This document shows positions 10,831 through 24,480 of a DNA stretch of 64,000 nt, piece by piece. The notes under the pieces are model-generated. The model had not been told where the DNA came from. It saw nothing but the letters and a program-made list of their open reading frames with translations, and made no database searches. The stretch is from Rhabdornis inornatus (taxonomy: Eukaryota > Chordata > Aves > Passeriformes > Rhabdornithidae), in contig VWZS01001918.1 of NCBI GenBank assembly GCA_013397075.1, positions 520,042 to 584,041 of the forward strand, given 5' to 3'. The position numbers and the translations under genes are program-made. Position 1 is the stretch's first letter. The number at the start of each line of letters is the position of its first letter.

Positions 10831-13800
10831 ATGTATTACAGTGCTAATGGTAGTAGCTAAAGCTGGTATATAGCCTGAGAGGAGAAAAGTGAAAGATCCA
10901 GAATGAAAGAATAGAAAAGTAAGAAAAAATAATTACCCTCTAAAAGTGAGGTTAGACCCTTGAAGGTCATTTTAAAATACGAACAAAATAAAATGTGGCA
11001 ACTCAGGAACCTGACACTTATGTGAACCTTTTATGTTGGGTTGCTAAACTAACCAGTAGAAATTTATGAATTGCAGAAGGTTCTGCCAGCAGCTGTTCCT
11101 GGGAGTCTAGGGAGAACATAGGACATTATTTACTGTTGCCACTGTATAAACTGTATTCATATTTTCCTCCCATACCCCCAATTTTAGTTTAGAGTTTGAA
11201 TTTGAAGAATATTCTCTTCTTACATTTTACTTCCACCATTCTGTATGTTTGTAAAGGAAGACCTGACTCATTTCCCTATTGCCTATTGCCTTCTCCATAA
11301 TGCATCTTGTCTGAAGCTGTAATAATTGCCAGTAGATATCTTTACTGACATATGGTTTAGTTGGCTCTTAGGTAGTACACATTTCAGGATGACTATTAAA
11401 AAAGAGTAAACAAACCTTATTTCTTCCCCCTCGCCTCCCCCAGCTATATTAACACAATGTTATCAACAAACATTTTCAGTACTTTTATACATAGATTACA
11501 TTGTCCACACCATGGAAATGCTCATTATCATTGTGCTGATATCTAGGTGTTGATTTTAGAAACATCTGGGGAGGCTCCTCAGTTTTCTTGAGTTCCTGTT
11601 TCAGAAAAGAAGAGCTGTTCTGAACTGTCTTCCACTACTTTTGCACAGTGAAATGTGCTCCATAATATGGAGAAATGAGCAATGGTCTGGACCACAGCAG
11701 TTTCACGGAGATCTGGAGTACTGACTCATCTCAAAAAAGGAAGGATTAAAAAATATTGTCCCAAAAAATTAACTTGTGAAAGTGTTGGATAATAATGTGA
11801 ACTGTTTGAATTTGATTTCAACCAAATTCCAGATCTTTTGTGTTTCAGCCAATTCTCTTTTTACAGTGGCAATCTCTTAGGGCTTACCACTGCACAACCT
11901 GAAACCCAATGATATGGCTGCATGAAGCATAATGCTCAACGACCTCTTTTGTAGGACTATAGAGATCTCATTAACATTAATACCATTTGTGGAGAACCTT
12001 AGGACAATGGGAAGCAGAGCTTTAAAAACCATGCATTCACCCACAGATGTGCATTGAAATTTTAAAGACTTGTACTGGATTGTTAGGAATATGCACACTG
12101 AATTTTAAGCAAATCCCTGAAGTTTCTAGTGCCACTGTTTAAGCATTTCATTCTCTGTTATGTGCAGTGACTTTCATGATCAGTTTAAAGCAGTGATATG
12201 AACTATTAGCCCGAAACAACTCTGCACTCATAGTATGGATCTCGTGACAGCTCTGTCATGATTCCACCCACTGAGAAACAAGCAATCCCCCTCCACACAC
12301 AAACTAGTTCTCATTATTCTGATTAATAATCCTCAGGTAACTGGTAGGCATGGAGTTAGCATGTGCATGACTTTGAACTTGGATCCTGGCTGCTCCAGAT
12401 GCTTGATCAAGCTCAGTAAAATATCTACTATTAAAAGCCATATAATGATTGTAGGTATGACCCTTTGTGAGCAAAGTAAACATTTCTTCCCTGTCCCATA
12501 GAGAAAGTGTTAACTTCAGGTTAAAATTTTATATCCCTGACTTGTCATTTCTGTTAACTTCTGGCTGTATATGATTTTGTGTGTGCATCTAAACATACAT
12601 ATGGGCTTATTTGTGTGAATGCTTATATACAGAGATGCACACACCCACAAACACATGTGCAATTATGCAAATATTTACAAAATTGTATACTGGGTTCACT
12701 AATTTAACACTGTTTACATGAGGCTTAATATGTGCCTGCTATGTAGCACTTTCAAATAATTTAGTAGTTGACGTCAGTAAATTTCTGGCAATGCTGATGT
12801 TCAGTGGTGGGCTGTGAGGAAAACAGTGAGGAAGAGAAACTTGGTCAGGTTACTGATACTGAATTTAAAGCAAATGAGGCCCATCTGACAAGTGTATAAC
12901 TATATGTGTCCAGATAAATGGGGCTTTATAATACTGCATGGAGACAGTGCCTGTAACAGGTTCAGTATAAGTGCCTAGTTGGAATCATTTTTCTTCATGA
13001 GGAAGATCTCATGTCTAAGGCAAGATGGTATCATTCCACAACGGATGTCTATAGACACAGAGAAGTTCATTACTCACCCTGCTTCTTGATGATGAGAGAG
13101 CAAAGTGAAGTTAAAAAGATGTAGTGGGCTTGGTTCTTTCTGGCTGGTCCAAGAAGAGTTAACAGTCCTTCACTGCGAGTTTTGGTCTCAGTGTTGTTAG
13201 CATTTCTGTGAAAACAGAAACTCTTGAGTTTTGTCTTCAGGATTCAAACCATGGCATTTTCAACTGGATTACTTAAGGCAGCAAGAAAGTTCTAAGTGTA
13301 TACAAAGTACAAGAAGGTAGCAGGGGAAAAACCAGAACTGTAAACCCTGTAACAAGATGCATTTTCACATATTCTGATGTGCATCTGTTAAAATCTGTGC
13401 AGTATTTCAGAATTCAGTTATATGAGAAAAGGATGCTTGTAAATTATTTCTAAGCTTTATGGAAATTTTATCTTCTTATCAACTGTTGCATCATCCAAAA
13501 TTCTTAGAAAACAATCAAGCCAAACTCCTAAATGCCATGCTTACCTGCAACTCATTATTCCATCCAAGAAAACATCCTATTGGAGAAACTGTTACCACAT
13601 CACGTAGAAATGGCCATACACATGTGATTATGACAATCTATCATAAAATTAGTTGCTGGGTTGCTTTTTAAAGATTTCTTCATCCAATTCAGAGCATAAG
13701 CACAGCTGAACATATGGACCACGCAGTGTGCCACTCTCTGTCTCACTGTATGCTCAGTGGCCAAGACACTTCCTTGCAAAATGTGCAAAATCCACCACTT

Positions 13801-16693
13801 CACCAAATAGACTTTTATTTATATTTTTTGTGATCAACCACTTTTCTAATGGGATGACCTCGTAATCTCAAATTTTAGAGGAGAAAATTTGAATAGTCAA
13901 ATGGACGAGTTCAGTAGGATTTCTCAGAAGGCTTTATCAATATAGATGTATATCACACTGTTTTACTCAGAAAATCTCATTAAGACTGTGGTATACCAAA
14001 AGAGTTATGTTACCTGGCAGAGTTAAGCAGCTGTAATAACACAAGATGAAAATAGGCCTCTTTCCCCTCTCTTCCCCCAGATAATTTTCTGTTTGAGGTA
14101 CAAAGCAGGTATTTTAGAAAATTTGAGTTCTATACTTGGCACAATAATTGGCATTCTGAAGAACCTCAGCTACATGGTTTAGCTTCTGTACCTTTTTCAG
14201 GAGTAAACTGAAGAGCATTTTCTCTTTCTCTTCATCGGCTTAGAATGTGTTTATTTGGACATTGTTGCTTACTAAGTGAATGCATAGTATCTAGCAATAT
14301 TATTGGCCAGTAAAGAGTAGGAAAAGAGTGCGGGGAAATTACAATTAATCTTATTTTTGTCTTCTATATTATCTTGTGATTTAACTTTGGAGAAAAAAGT
14401 TGTCTGAGGGGAAGCTGGCTGGTTTGGTTGGCTGTGTACTCAGAAGTCATATTCTTCAATGCATAGTGAGGATGATACACTTGGATCAGAATAAATTACA
14501 GTATCAGAAAAACAATTAAAAAAAAATCAATGAGTGATCAAAAAAGTCAAGGAAGTAATCTTTAGAGACAAGAAATGAGATTGTACACTCTCTACATGCT
14601 AATTTTTGACTGGAATGCAGATAGCAAGGGTACAAAGTTGTCATATGGTGAATATTGAATTCTGTGATAGTATCACATACGATGGATTTGCTTTGGCGTT
14701 GTGCACGTTGAGTTGAACTGTATGAAGTGCAGGCTTGTTGTAAATTCTTGCAAATATCATTGTGCCAGCCTTTTTGATCCTCTATATGCTGGAATTACTT
14801 AAGCAAACTCAGCAGTTAACCAGTGTAATATAATTTGCATTCACATTTGTATATGAGTTAAATCCTTGTCCTTTCATGGATGAACCTCAGAAATTTTTTT
14901 CCAGCTATCTAATATTCTCAAATACCTATTTATTGTAACATGGAATTATGGTAACAGAAATTAGACAGACAAAATGCAAATGGTTACACAACAGTAGGCG
15001 GAAATAGAGTTTTGATTTTCAAGGTTCATTGTGTCTGACTGGTTCAGAGTACGTCACAGTTTCTCTTTACCTGGTGAGAATTCCTTATGCTGGTATGTCA
15101 TATCTCTGCTTGACCAAAGCAATTATCCAAGCCATAATAGGAATGGTACTGGAGGAGAACTACAGTGTTAGGACCACTTCAGATTGGGTGAAGTCATAGT
15201 CACTTGAGTCAGAATCAAGTGTATGAGGTGTAGTGGTGACTATGAAGCTGATGCATGAGTGGCAATGTAAAAGTGTTCTGTTTAAAAGGAAGAGAAAGGT
15301 GTGCATAGAACACAAAAATAGAAATTATTTCTGTGGCAGGAGATGGGACCAACAACTATGAGAAACAACTGTTAATATGGCTGGAAATAGTTGTCTGATT
15401 TTGTTCATGATCATATGAAGTTTTACCACTACTGTGAGAATGATGAGAGCATTGTTTCATTATACAATGAGTACTAAGGAAAGAGAAAGAACAATAAGCC
15501 TGTTTTCTATCAAGAAATAGAAGTGCTACAAAATATGATACCAGACAGAGCATTGAAAAGAAAGAGTTCTAGCTTATGGGTACCAGTATTCATCCATAGA
15601 AGGCAAAAAGAAAACTACATAACCATTTTAAGAAATGATAGAAGCAAAAGTAATTTTGTATTTAAGTTATGCTGGGCAGAGTAAGGTTTGAATTTATTTG
15701 CGTGTTATCATGTCCACTACATGGCTTTAAACATCAGGTGTGTAGAATAAGCTAGAAAAGACTGAAGGAGTTAAGAAAGATGATCATAATATCCATAGTA
15801 ACATTTTCTTTTTTTCAAGTATGTTCTATTTGTTATCACCTGAAAAAACTTTCAGGAAAGATCAGAAAAGCATTTAGAGATCAGTATTACTAAAGGTTGC
15901 CACTGAGATTTGACTTATGTTATGGTGTTCCCATAAAATCAGTCAGCAAGATCATTTTTAATGCTTTAAAATAAAAATGTAGATAAGTAAAAATATTACT
16001 TATTATGAAATTTAGTATTGATATCAATAACTGTGTGAGCACTTGACATCCATTTTCTACTTGGTAAAGACGCTTAACAATATAATTCAATACCAGTTCC
16101 TACTATTCTGTTGTCTTTTGACAGATGATGTCAATGGTGAATTGAACCTCAAAAAGGAAAAAAAACCAAAAAAAAAAACACCTTAAAGAAAAGAGAGAAG
16201 CCATAAAAAATTATAGAGAATGGAACAGTTATATAAGGCCCAAACACTTTAATGTCTTAATGGAAGAAAATCATCTGAATATATCCACTGAATTTAGTTT
16301 GACTTACAGATGCTTTCATGAGTCACTGGATCTGAGCTAATATACTTCGCTGAAAGATGAAGCATATGGCTTAGATTGCTCTATGCTAATGTGTCACATC
16401 ACTAATGCCTCTATTCTGCATCAGAGTGAACTTTTGCTTGCCCAGGGTGAGAACAGGCACATTGAGGCTGGTTCTGTTTTTATCCATCTATGCAAACATT
16501 CCTGCTGAAACCTTTCAAGAACTGGACTTCATGCTCATCATATGATGAGAAAAAGTGTCACAGTACAAGTCAAACTTTATCTGGGAGTGTATTTGATGTA
16601 GTACCATTGTATTTTAAATGGTCCATGAATATGACAAAAATGTTATATTTTCTTCAGAGTGAAATGAAATTAGCAACATACAGGCTATACCAG
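10831..16693. other. Unique AT-rich DNA, no gene seen
   Basis: Nearly 6 kb without a recognisable repeat family or exon. It contains a consensus CRE at 12769-12776, a CA/TG-rich patch around 12580-12660 and an A-rich tract at 16150-16180. Open frames are short and unremarkable. Confidence 0.5.
12769..12776. promoter_or_regulatory. Perfect CRE palindrome TGACGTCA
   Basis: Full consensus cAMP-response element (CREB/ATF site). CpG-containing full sites are rare by chance in CpG-depleted vertebrate DNA. No promoter is evident next to it, so function is only a possibility. Confidence 0.3.
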
Positions 16694-16843
16694 AAAAACA
16701 ACCAAAAAAACCAAACCAAACCAAACCAAAAAAAAACAAAAACCAAAAACCAACCAACCAAACAACAAACAAACAAACAAAAAACAACAAAAAAACCAAA
16801 ACAACAAACAAAAACCAAAGCACCATAAAAAACAACTAAAAAA
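16694..16843. repeat. CA-rich simple repeat (CAAA/CCAAA)n
   Basis: About 150 bases made almost only of A and C in CCAAA, CCAA, CAAA and CAA units, with G and T nearly absent. It keeps frames open on both strands (a Lys/Gln/Asn/Thr/Pro-rich frame on plus, a Phe/Leu/Val/Trp-rich frame on minus). Both are low-complexity artefacts. Confidence 0.93.
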
Positions 16844-18929
16844 TGTTCACAAAGTTAGCATTACTCTTACACATCTGGGAAACTGTCTTTGGCTTTCCAT
16901 TGTCACAGGCACTTTTAGCAAGTAGGATAAGCAAAGGCTCAGCATCAGGATGAGAGATAGGACAGGTTTCTATTACATTCTGTTCTTCAGGCATCCAAAT
17001 CTGAATGTCTTTAACCTGTGTTCTTTATGATCAAAAAACTGTCTTTCACTTCCTGGCAAAAAGAATCACATCGTAAGTAAGTTTTTTAGTGGGTGTTTGC
17101 AAGTTTGCATAAGGAGACTTCTTCAGGAGAAGTGAAGAGCCATTTACAATATTCTTTGCTAAAAGACAGGACTCCAGGACATTGCTGTTGCGTGGCTGAA
17201 CCTCCAGTACTACATGGGCACAATCTTTTCTGTGATCTTGTTTAGATAAGATAGCTCTTTATAACCAGGTGGCTTCTTTTCTTGTTCCTGCCATTTAAGG
17301 TTTTCAGAATCATAGCAATTTCTTAATTTCTGCTGCTGCTTCTGTCAATGGCTTTTATCTGTTCCAAGGCTGAGAGAGACATGGGAGTGTCATGCAACAA
17401 TATGAAACTATTTCAGGCATTCAAAGCACTTCAACCGAATTTTTGTTTTCCCATTTATTCGGAATGCAATGTGAAAGCTAGAGGTCTTGAAAAGTACAAA
17501 CTAAGCACCAGTAATTTTCACCTGAACTCATTCAAACTGAAGCCAGCAGGTTTCAGAGAGCTCTAATAATTACTGAGAGACTTAGCAAAGGCTTGTCTGA
17601 TCCTATATTTGTGACTTAGTACAGCATTCTAACCTTCTTTTACACTCTCCATAGCTAAATTAAGAGCTCTTAGACAATGATGGATGGGAAGTCTGCCACA
17701 CTCTGACTTTAAAGAAGTTGAAATAAAGTACCAGCTGGAAAGAAATAATGGAAATGTGGATGGGCTGTTCAGTACACATGTAAATGTAAATAACACATAT
17801 GAGGCACAGTGGAACTGAAAAGAAAAGCTTTAAGATATGTTTCCACATCTTCCAATAAGGTCTTGAAATTCCAGGTTATAGACCAATAAATATCATTATA
17901 AGAAAAAAAGTGTTTCTAACACGTAAAGAGAATGAGTATATATCCATAAAAGAAACCAAAAGAGGTATAATGGATATGCTCTCTGATACAGATATTTAAA
18001 GACACATGTGGCAAAAATGTGAAGTGACTCCTTTGAAGATATAATTTTTGTTTTCATACACAATGGCACAATATGGTAAGAACAAGAAAATGCAAACCTC
18101 AGGAGGCACTTGTGCCTTTCCCCACTTCTGTCCTCTGTAAAGGTGATTATGATACCTCATATAGTCCCACAGAAAAGAGCTGAGTTAGATGTTAGATTTT
18201 AGGCAACTGTTAGTATACATTTGCTCAGAAAGACTGACTAGCAGGTGATAAGTTGGACTGCTGTGTGTGCTACCTAGCCTGAATACATCTTGTAATCATA
18301 ATCGTTCAATTTTGGCTGCACTTTTGTCATGAGTTCTTGTGGTGTTATAGGTACTGCATTCCTATGTCATGGTTGTCCTGCTACCAGAAGCCTTCACTCT
18401 GGAACTTGCAAATTGAAATCAGTATTTGTTCTGGATTAGTATCAGTGAAGGTACTTCAGGTTTTCAGGTGCTATGTGAGTATCCAAATGTTGCTACTAAT
18501 TGTAGTAATTGGCATGTTACAAATAAATAAGCCCTCAGCTACTCTACAAGTCTGTATGCATCTTCCCCAAAATAGTCTTGGACATATTTGGTCACAGCTG
18601 AAAAGAAGTAAAGAACAGAGAGTTAGAAAATGTGGCAACTTTCTGAGTTACTTTAAATTCTCTACAAATAAAATACTGAAAGAAAAATTCACTCTTTAAT
18701 TAATTTTGCTGGAGCCAGACATGTACCATGTAAACTGAATTTATAGAGAAAGTGGAGACAAAGACAGAGACAGATAACAGAAAAGACTCATAATAGGGTA
18801 GATAGCACATTTAAAAATAGAAATCCTTTCAGTTATGGAAATATATATAAATGGTTCTATGATGTGTTTAAAATTAAAGCTCTAAGACACAAACCATTTG
18901 CAGTGCCTTTTTTTTTTTCATTTTTTACA
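16844..18929. other. Unique DNA, no gene seen
   Basis: No recognised repeat. A 120-codon plus-strand frame at 18337-18699 has no domain, no signal peptide pattern worth calling and no splice or promoter context. I do not call it a gene. Confidence 0.5.
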
Positions 18930-19150
18930 GCAGCAAACAAACGTTCAAGTTGCTTTAAAAATGAATTGTCGCAGACATCTAACCTTGAACAAGAGCTGAT
19001 TGATTAGATCTGAATCCAGCTGGATAACACCACCTTGCTTATACAAACCCAGTTCATTTTTTTTTATTCATAGGCTACATCAGTTTTTAGAGTATGACTT
19101 TTAAGGCCACATCACCATTGGAAGAAAAATCTGTCATGTTTCGGAGTTCA
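18930..19150. promoter_or_regulatory. Possible conserved non-coding element (weak)
   Basis: More complex sequence than the flanks, with sites such as TGATTGATTAGATCTG (homeodomain/PBX-like) near 19000 and a CpG-containing TTGTCGCAGACATC near 18968. No coding potential. Call rests on texture only. Confidence 0.22.
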
Positions 19151-19513
19151 GGGAGCATTACTGGAGAACTATTTTGTGTGTCTTTGTTGAACTAAAACAT
19201 GTTTTCAAAAAAAGTCAAAATAGAAACTAAATTCCTTTAAGAAATATAGTGATCTGTCATAGAGACTCAGTAAAATGTGATAAAGGAAGATTTATTTTGC
19301 ATTCTGTATTTAAATAATGTACTTTTTCGAACATATAAATCTAATGCCAGTTTTCTGCCTTCTGTACAAGAGACTGTGATTAATTTCTCTCTCCTTGGGT
19401 TCTGGACAGACAGTATGCATCTGTTGCAAATTTATTTGAATATCTGGATGCATGTATATCCTGATTAAACACTTATAGACACAGTGTAGCCATACTATAC
19501 AGGCACACTAATA

Positions 19514-19596
19514 TGTTTGCTAAGCTGATCAATAATAAGATTGATCAGTCTTTCGCTCAGCCAAGTTAATCATGGTATTGATCAGCTTAGCAAACA
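19514..19596. repeat. Perfect 21-bp inverted repeat (foldback)
   Basis: Arm 1 is 19514-19534 (TGTTTGCTAAGCTGATCAAT plus A). Arm 2 is 19576-19596 and is its exact reverse complement. The 41-base spacer is not itself paired but contains a third related word, TTGATCAG. As RNA this would fold into an uninterrupted 21-bp stem with a large loop. No target duplication or transposon ends are evident. It may be a local inverted duplication, a tiny foldback element or a hairpin transcript. Confidence 0.9.
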
Positions 19597-22500
19597 CATT
19601 GCTTTCCTTGTGCAGTATTACTGTACAAGGTCTCCTCTCCACCCCCATCAACTGGACATCAGGAGATTTCAGAAAATGAAATATAGCCACATTTTCTACA
19701 GTAAGTCCTCCTATTCCTTCAAGCTCATCTTCTACAGATAACTATAACATTTCATGATTAAGGTGTTTAGATTCCTTAGCCCTGTCTTGCAGGTTTGAGC
19801 ACTGTTGTTAAAAACCTGGGGAATTTGAGAATCTTTTTTTCCTAAGACGTAAGACACTCAGCCCAGGCTCCAGCTATAATAAGACCCTCTTCCTCACATT
19901 AAGTATTTGAGATTCCCTCATTCTATATGAATCCTTTAAAAGCATCTTTCATATTAGAGGCTCCAGGCTTTCTTAAAGGACATTACTGCAGAGAATATTT
20001 CAATACAATCAGAAGATATGGATCTTGGGGTATATTATTAGCACAATGTTTGAATTTTTAACTCTGGAACAATATAACAAGACATTCAATAGTTTCAAAT
20101 TAACATCAAAGGAAATTTCAGTTATTTTCCTATATGTAGCAGCAAAAAAGGCACTCAACTATGAAAATAGGTCTGTTTTATTTAAGCTATACCTCTCACT
20201 TTCCTAAAATAAATTCCCTGCTACAACTACAAAACAGCATTGAAATGGTTGCTGTTTTCTCGTTTCATATGTACATTTATACAAATGCTACAAGTACTCA
20301 TGAGTACCATTTGTTTATGATGTGCTATCAAGGGCAGATGTAATTGGAAAGAAGAGCATCTCAGAGCAGATTGTCCAAACACAGATACCCAGCAAATGGA
20401 AACTGGATTTACTCAACTGAATTTTTTCTCATACATTTCTTCTTAGCTAATACCAAAACACCATTCTACACCATTCTTTGGGACATAAGAAATCAGAATA
20501 GGAAATTGCTCTTCTAAGGTATAAGTAAACTGGTGAAAAGTTAGCATTAGTAGGTAAAGATGCTATGGTACAGATTCTATATTGCTAGTTTGAGTGTAGC
20601 TAGAAATTTAACCTTATAAACTGTGCACTGCACGAAATCAGGTGATATGAATATCATGCCAAAGTTTTCAAACCTTAAGCAGGCTTAATATATGTCAAGA
20701 ATGTATATTGTACTTACTTCAGTTTCTGTTGTATGGTCTCTACACAGCCCCTGAAGACCTATATAGTCTTGTTAGCTGCTTGATTTCTGGTTAGTCTAAC
20801 AGTAATTTTTTTAAGAGTCCATAATTAGAGATTTCAACCTAAGTGAGGTAATTTCTTAAAGAGTTAGTGGACCTATCTGGCTGTAAAATCTTCAGTATCA
20901 TGTCAATTTACATTTTGCAGAGCTCACTTTCATAACCATATAATTGAGAATAGAAACAAAATTTTTCAAAAGTGTTGTCACATTTTTAAAATTTGAAAAC
21001 ATTAGTGCAAGACTGAATTTGAAAGTTTGAAAGATCTACGTCTCCCATTAATGCCAGCTCAAATCCTACCTGTGTGACACTGTAGACAATTTGGTTTATG
21101 TTCCTTGGTGGGCAAACAAAAAGAAAGACTCTGAAGTCACTAGCAATTATAAAATGCCAGCCTAAATTAAAAAAAAAAAAGTGAAAGCATGACTTCTGAT
21201 TTAGTAGATGCCACCAGCATATTATGAGTAAATTTTGCCTATATGAGGGTAATCGCTCAGTCTGTATGATCAGGGAGTTTTTTTAGGGGTAGGTGGATTA
21301 TCTGATTTTTTCATCAGATAGAGAAAGGTGCAAGACTAAAACCCCTAGAAGTACAATCTTGTATCCAGTCTTTGGAAAACAGAATTCTCTCACTGTCCTG
21401 TTTATGCATATGAAATTTAACTCACAAGATGAAAGAGGAGTTTCATCCATATTTAAACAAGAAAGACACTGATGAATGAACAGTAGCTAAAATGAGTAGT
21501 TTCAAAGAAAAAAAAAAAAAGGTTTTTTATAACACTAAAGAAAATAAATTGGTAGTCTTGAGTCTTTCTTTTTAATATTTTCCTAATATTTTAAACTGGA
21601 AGCCTTTTGTGGTAAGCTGCTCAGGTTGTTGTATATGGGTTGGGCACAGAACAAGAAATGTCTGGTTACTCTAACTGACACCTAAGGGTGACTTTTAAAT
21701 ACACCTTCTGCAAATGTGGTGTATTCTTCTTTCTTCCTCTCACTGTGCAGCTGGAACCTCTATCAAAAACATGGAGGGCCCAGGACTACAAAGAAGGTCA
21801 TTTGTAATGAGGACAGAAGGTGGAGTCTAAGCTGTGGGTCACGTACTGGCATTGCCAATAACTGCAGCTTAGAGAAAGAAGGTCACAGTGCTGCAGGGCC
21901 CTGACTGTAAATGGTGCTTCTATCACTTTAAAGACTACATAATTTCATTCCACTTAAGTCAGCAGACTGGGAATATGTGTAATGATCTTCTCTTCACCCT
22001 CCAGGGTCTGAGTAAGAATGGTTCCAAGACCAAGTTTTCTGGCTTCCATAAAGATTTCAAGCGAAGAGTTTAAATGTGTGCAAGAATATTGAAGGTGTTA
22101 TTAACGCTTGTTTGAGCTTTAGGAATGCCCTTTGACATCCTCCATTACTATTCCAAGCAAGTGGCATAGGTATTTCAACTTAAGTAACTGAAACCAATTC
22201 TTGCTTTTACAGGAAGTCTGAAGAGATAATTTTAACACTGCATTGACCAAATTAAGGAAAGTTAAGTGGTGCATTTAAAGAATACCTCACTACAATATCA
22301 CTGACTTTTTTTCCTGAGTGACAGAAATGTCTTTTACTTTTCTCATTTTCGCAAACCTGATGATTTTATTTTCCCATTTCTATTTAAGATAAAAAATCCT
22401 TACCTTACTTTTTAGCATTCTGAGACTTATTCTCCACAGCATCTTTGATAGAAAATTTAGGGATTATGACTTTTTACTTCTCTTTCGTAAAATATCAATA

Positions 22501-23300
22501 CTTTATGCTGAATCTAAGATATCCCTGGAGGACAAGGAAAAGGTTATAGAGAGGAAGAGAACTTTGAACGTTTCCTGGGCAGAGGCTGAATTTTGATCTA
22601 CCTTATTCCACCTTTGGATACCTGTTCATTTAATAGAACTCTCTTCCATCTTTGAAATTTGACAATGCAATCTGTTTTTAATAAGTGTTTTATTTTCTGG
22701 ATAAAACCAGCAGAAACAGTGTTCCACTATGGAGTTTGAAAGCCTTCTGGATCATTTAACAAGATACAGCTTATTTTGTGCAGCTTGCGGGTCTTTATTG
22801 TTCACTAAAAGACAAATTTCACCTCCAGGTCCAAAAACCAGGAGTACTTCTGTGCAAGTGACAAGTACATAAACTCAAGCAATTAAACTGAGAATAAAAT
22901 CTGAAGCATTATAATGATGTTTATTCACTGTATATCGTGCACCAGTAACTCCCATCTCCAGGGACACAAACATTAGGATGCAGTAACCAAGCAGGGCTGG
23001 ATTAGAAAGGCCATTGCCCAGTGCTGTACCCTGGATTTATGCTACTTTCTGATTTGAAAAAAAGTAAATATAGATGCAATCAAGCCCTCTATTTTTAGCA
23101 GGTATTAAAAAAAATGTGCAAAACATCAACTTTCTAAATCACACAATTTAGTTAGAAGCCACACATTTTTCCCCCCTACAAAAAGTCTGGAGAAGTTAAC
23201 TGTGCTTGATGTAAGCTTTAGCTTCTCAAACACAATGTGATGAGGTGCACAAGATGACTGTCCACTTTTTGAGTTAAACTGTCATGTAGATATGCACCAG
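19597..23300. other. Unique AT-rich DNA, no gene seen
   Basis: No mobile element or exon recognised. A runs at 21169-21180 and 21508-21520. A somewhat more complex segment around 22890-23040 could be constrained but has no distinguishing motif. The DNA immediately before the CR1 (23215-23300) is unassigned. Confidence 0.5.
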
Positions 23301-23956
23301 AAGGCTCTGGTCGAGGGAAAGTTGACCATGAGTCAGCAGTGCCCTGGCAGCCAGGAGGGCCAGCCCTGTCCTGGGGAGCATCAGGCACAGCATCACCAGC
23401 CAGGCAAGGGAGGGGATTGTCCTGCTCTGCTCTGAACTGGGGCAGCCTCACCTCCAGTGCTGGGGGCAGTTTTATGTGCCACAATATAAGGACATAAAGC
23501 TGTTGGAGAGTTTCCAAAGGAGAGCAACGAAAATGGTGAAGGGTCTTGAGGGAATTTGAATAAGGGCCTGAGATCACTTAGTCTGTTCAGCGTGGAGAAG
23601 AGGGATTGAGAAGAGACCTCATTGTGGTCTTCAACATCCTCATGAGAGGAAGTGGAGGGACAAGTACCAATCTTCAATCTCATGAACAGTGACAGGACCC
23701 AAGGGAATGGCACGAAGCTGTGTCAGGAGAGGTTTAGGTTGGGTATCACGAAAATGTTCTTCACCCTGAGGGTGTTGGGCACTGGAACAGGCTCCCCAGA
23801 GGAGTGGTCCCAGCACCAGCCTGACAGAGTTCAAGAAGTGTTTGAAGAATATTCTCACGCACATGGTGTGACTCATGGGGTGTCCTGTTCAGGGCCAGGA
23901 CTCGGACTTGATGATCCTGATGGGTCTCTTCCAACTCAGCATATTGTGTAATTCTC
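23301..23956 (+). mobile_element. CR1 LINE, 3' part, sense orientation
   Basis: The only CR1 copy here on the plus strand. It starts in what corresponds to the end of the CR1 reverse-transcriptase ORF ('ATGAGTCAGCAGTGCCCTGG', 'GGGGAGCATCAGGCACAGCA'). It runs through ORF-end sequence ('GGAGAGTTTCCAAAGGAGAG'; 'AGACCTCATTGTGGTCTTCA') and the 3' UTR, and finishes at GATGATCCTGATGGGTCTCT...ATTGTGTAATTCTC, a decayed copy of the CR1 terminal repeat. Reading frames are broken by substitutions and small indels, so no protein can be made. The 5' boundary is approximate (within about 30 bases). Confidence 0.9.
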
Positions 23957-24079
23957 AAAAAATTGTCTCTGATTTCAGTGGCTCTTAATTGCTCCTGAAA
24001 CATAAAGATGACAATTAAAATCTGCGTCTCAACTAATGAAACTGATGAACATTCCAGTAAATAGCCTATGCCTATGTAA

Positions 24080-24480
24080 TGGGTTTATACACAATCTCTA
24101 GATTCTGTGCAGCATGCAGCAAGGTGATAGCATAGGCTGATTAAAAAGGTCGCACCTTGCTTAAATTCCACGGTCCTCCTTTCAAAATGGGGAAGCAATG
24201 TGGAAGAAGTAGGAAGAAAAAAAAATTACCCCCTTTAAAAATTTCTCTCCCTGAACTAAAGAGGCTGGGTGTTGGTTTTAGGCTTCTGGTGGAATAAAAC
24301 AGAGAAATGTCAAAAGCCTCTGCTAATTTCAGGGAATTCAAGTTACCTAAAATAAGTAGCCACGCATTGCTATCTTTTTTTCCTGTTCAGCTGGATGAGA
24401 TGTTTCCCCATATATTTTCCTTGCACTCCAGCCAATGACACCTTCAACTCCTGAAAAATAGCAGTAGCATAATAAAGAGT
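24080..24480. promoter_or_regulatory. Candidate conserved non-coding element
   Basis: High-complexity block directly after the CR1. It includes a 9-bp inverted pair AGCAAGGTG (24118-24126) and CACCTTGCT (24153-24161), a CpG-containing AAAAGGTCGCACC, a homeodomain-like GCTAATTTC, and a CCATATATTTTCC stretch resembling a CArG/AT-rich regulatory core near 24408. No open frame of interest spans it. Evidence is texture only. Confidence 0.3.

Noticed and set aside
16490..16835. Lys/Gln/Thr/Pro-rich frame and Phe/Val/Leu/Trp-rich opposite frame
   Set aside because: Artefact of the CAAA/CCAAA simple repeat.
18337..18699. 120-codon plus-strand frame
   Set aside because: Composition is unremarkable and no domain is visible; most likely a chance frame.
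23393..24003. Overlapping minus-strand frames over the CR1 at 23.3-23.96 kb
   Set aside because: Antisense shadows of the plus-strand CR1; not genes.
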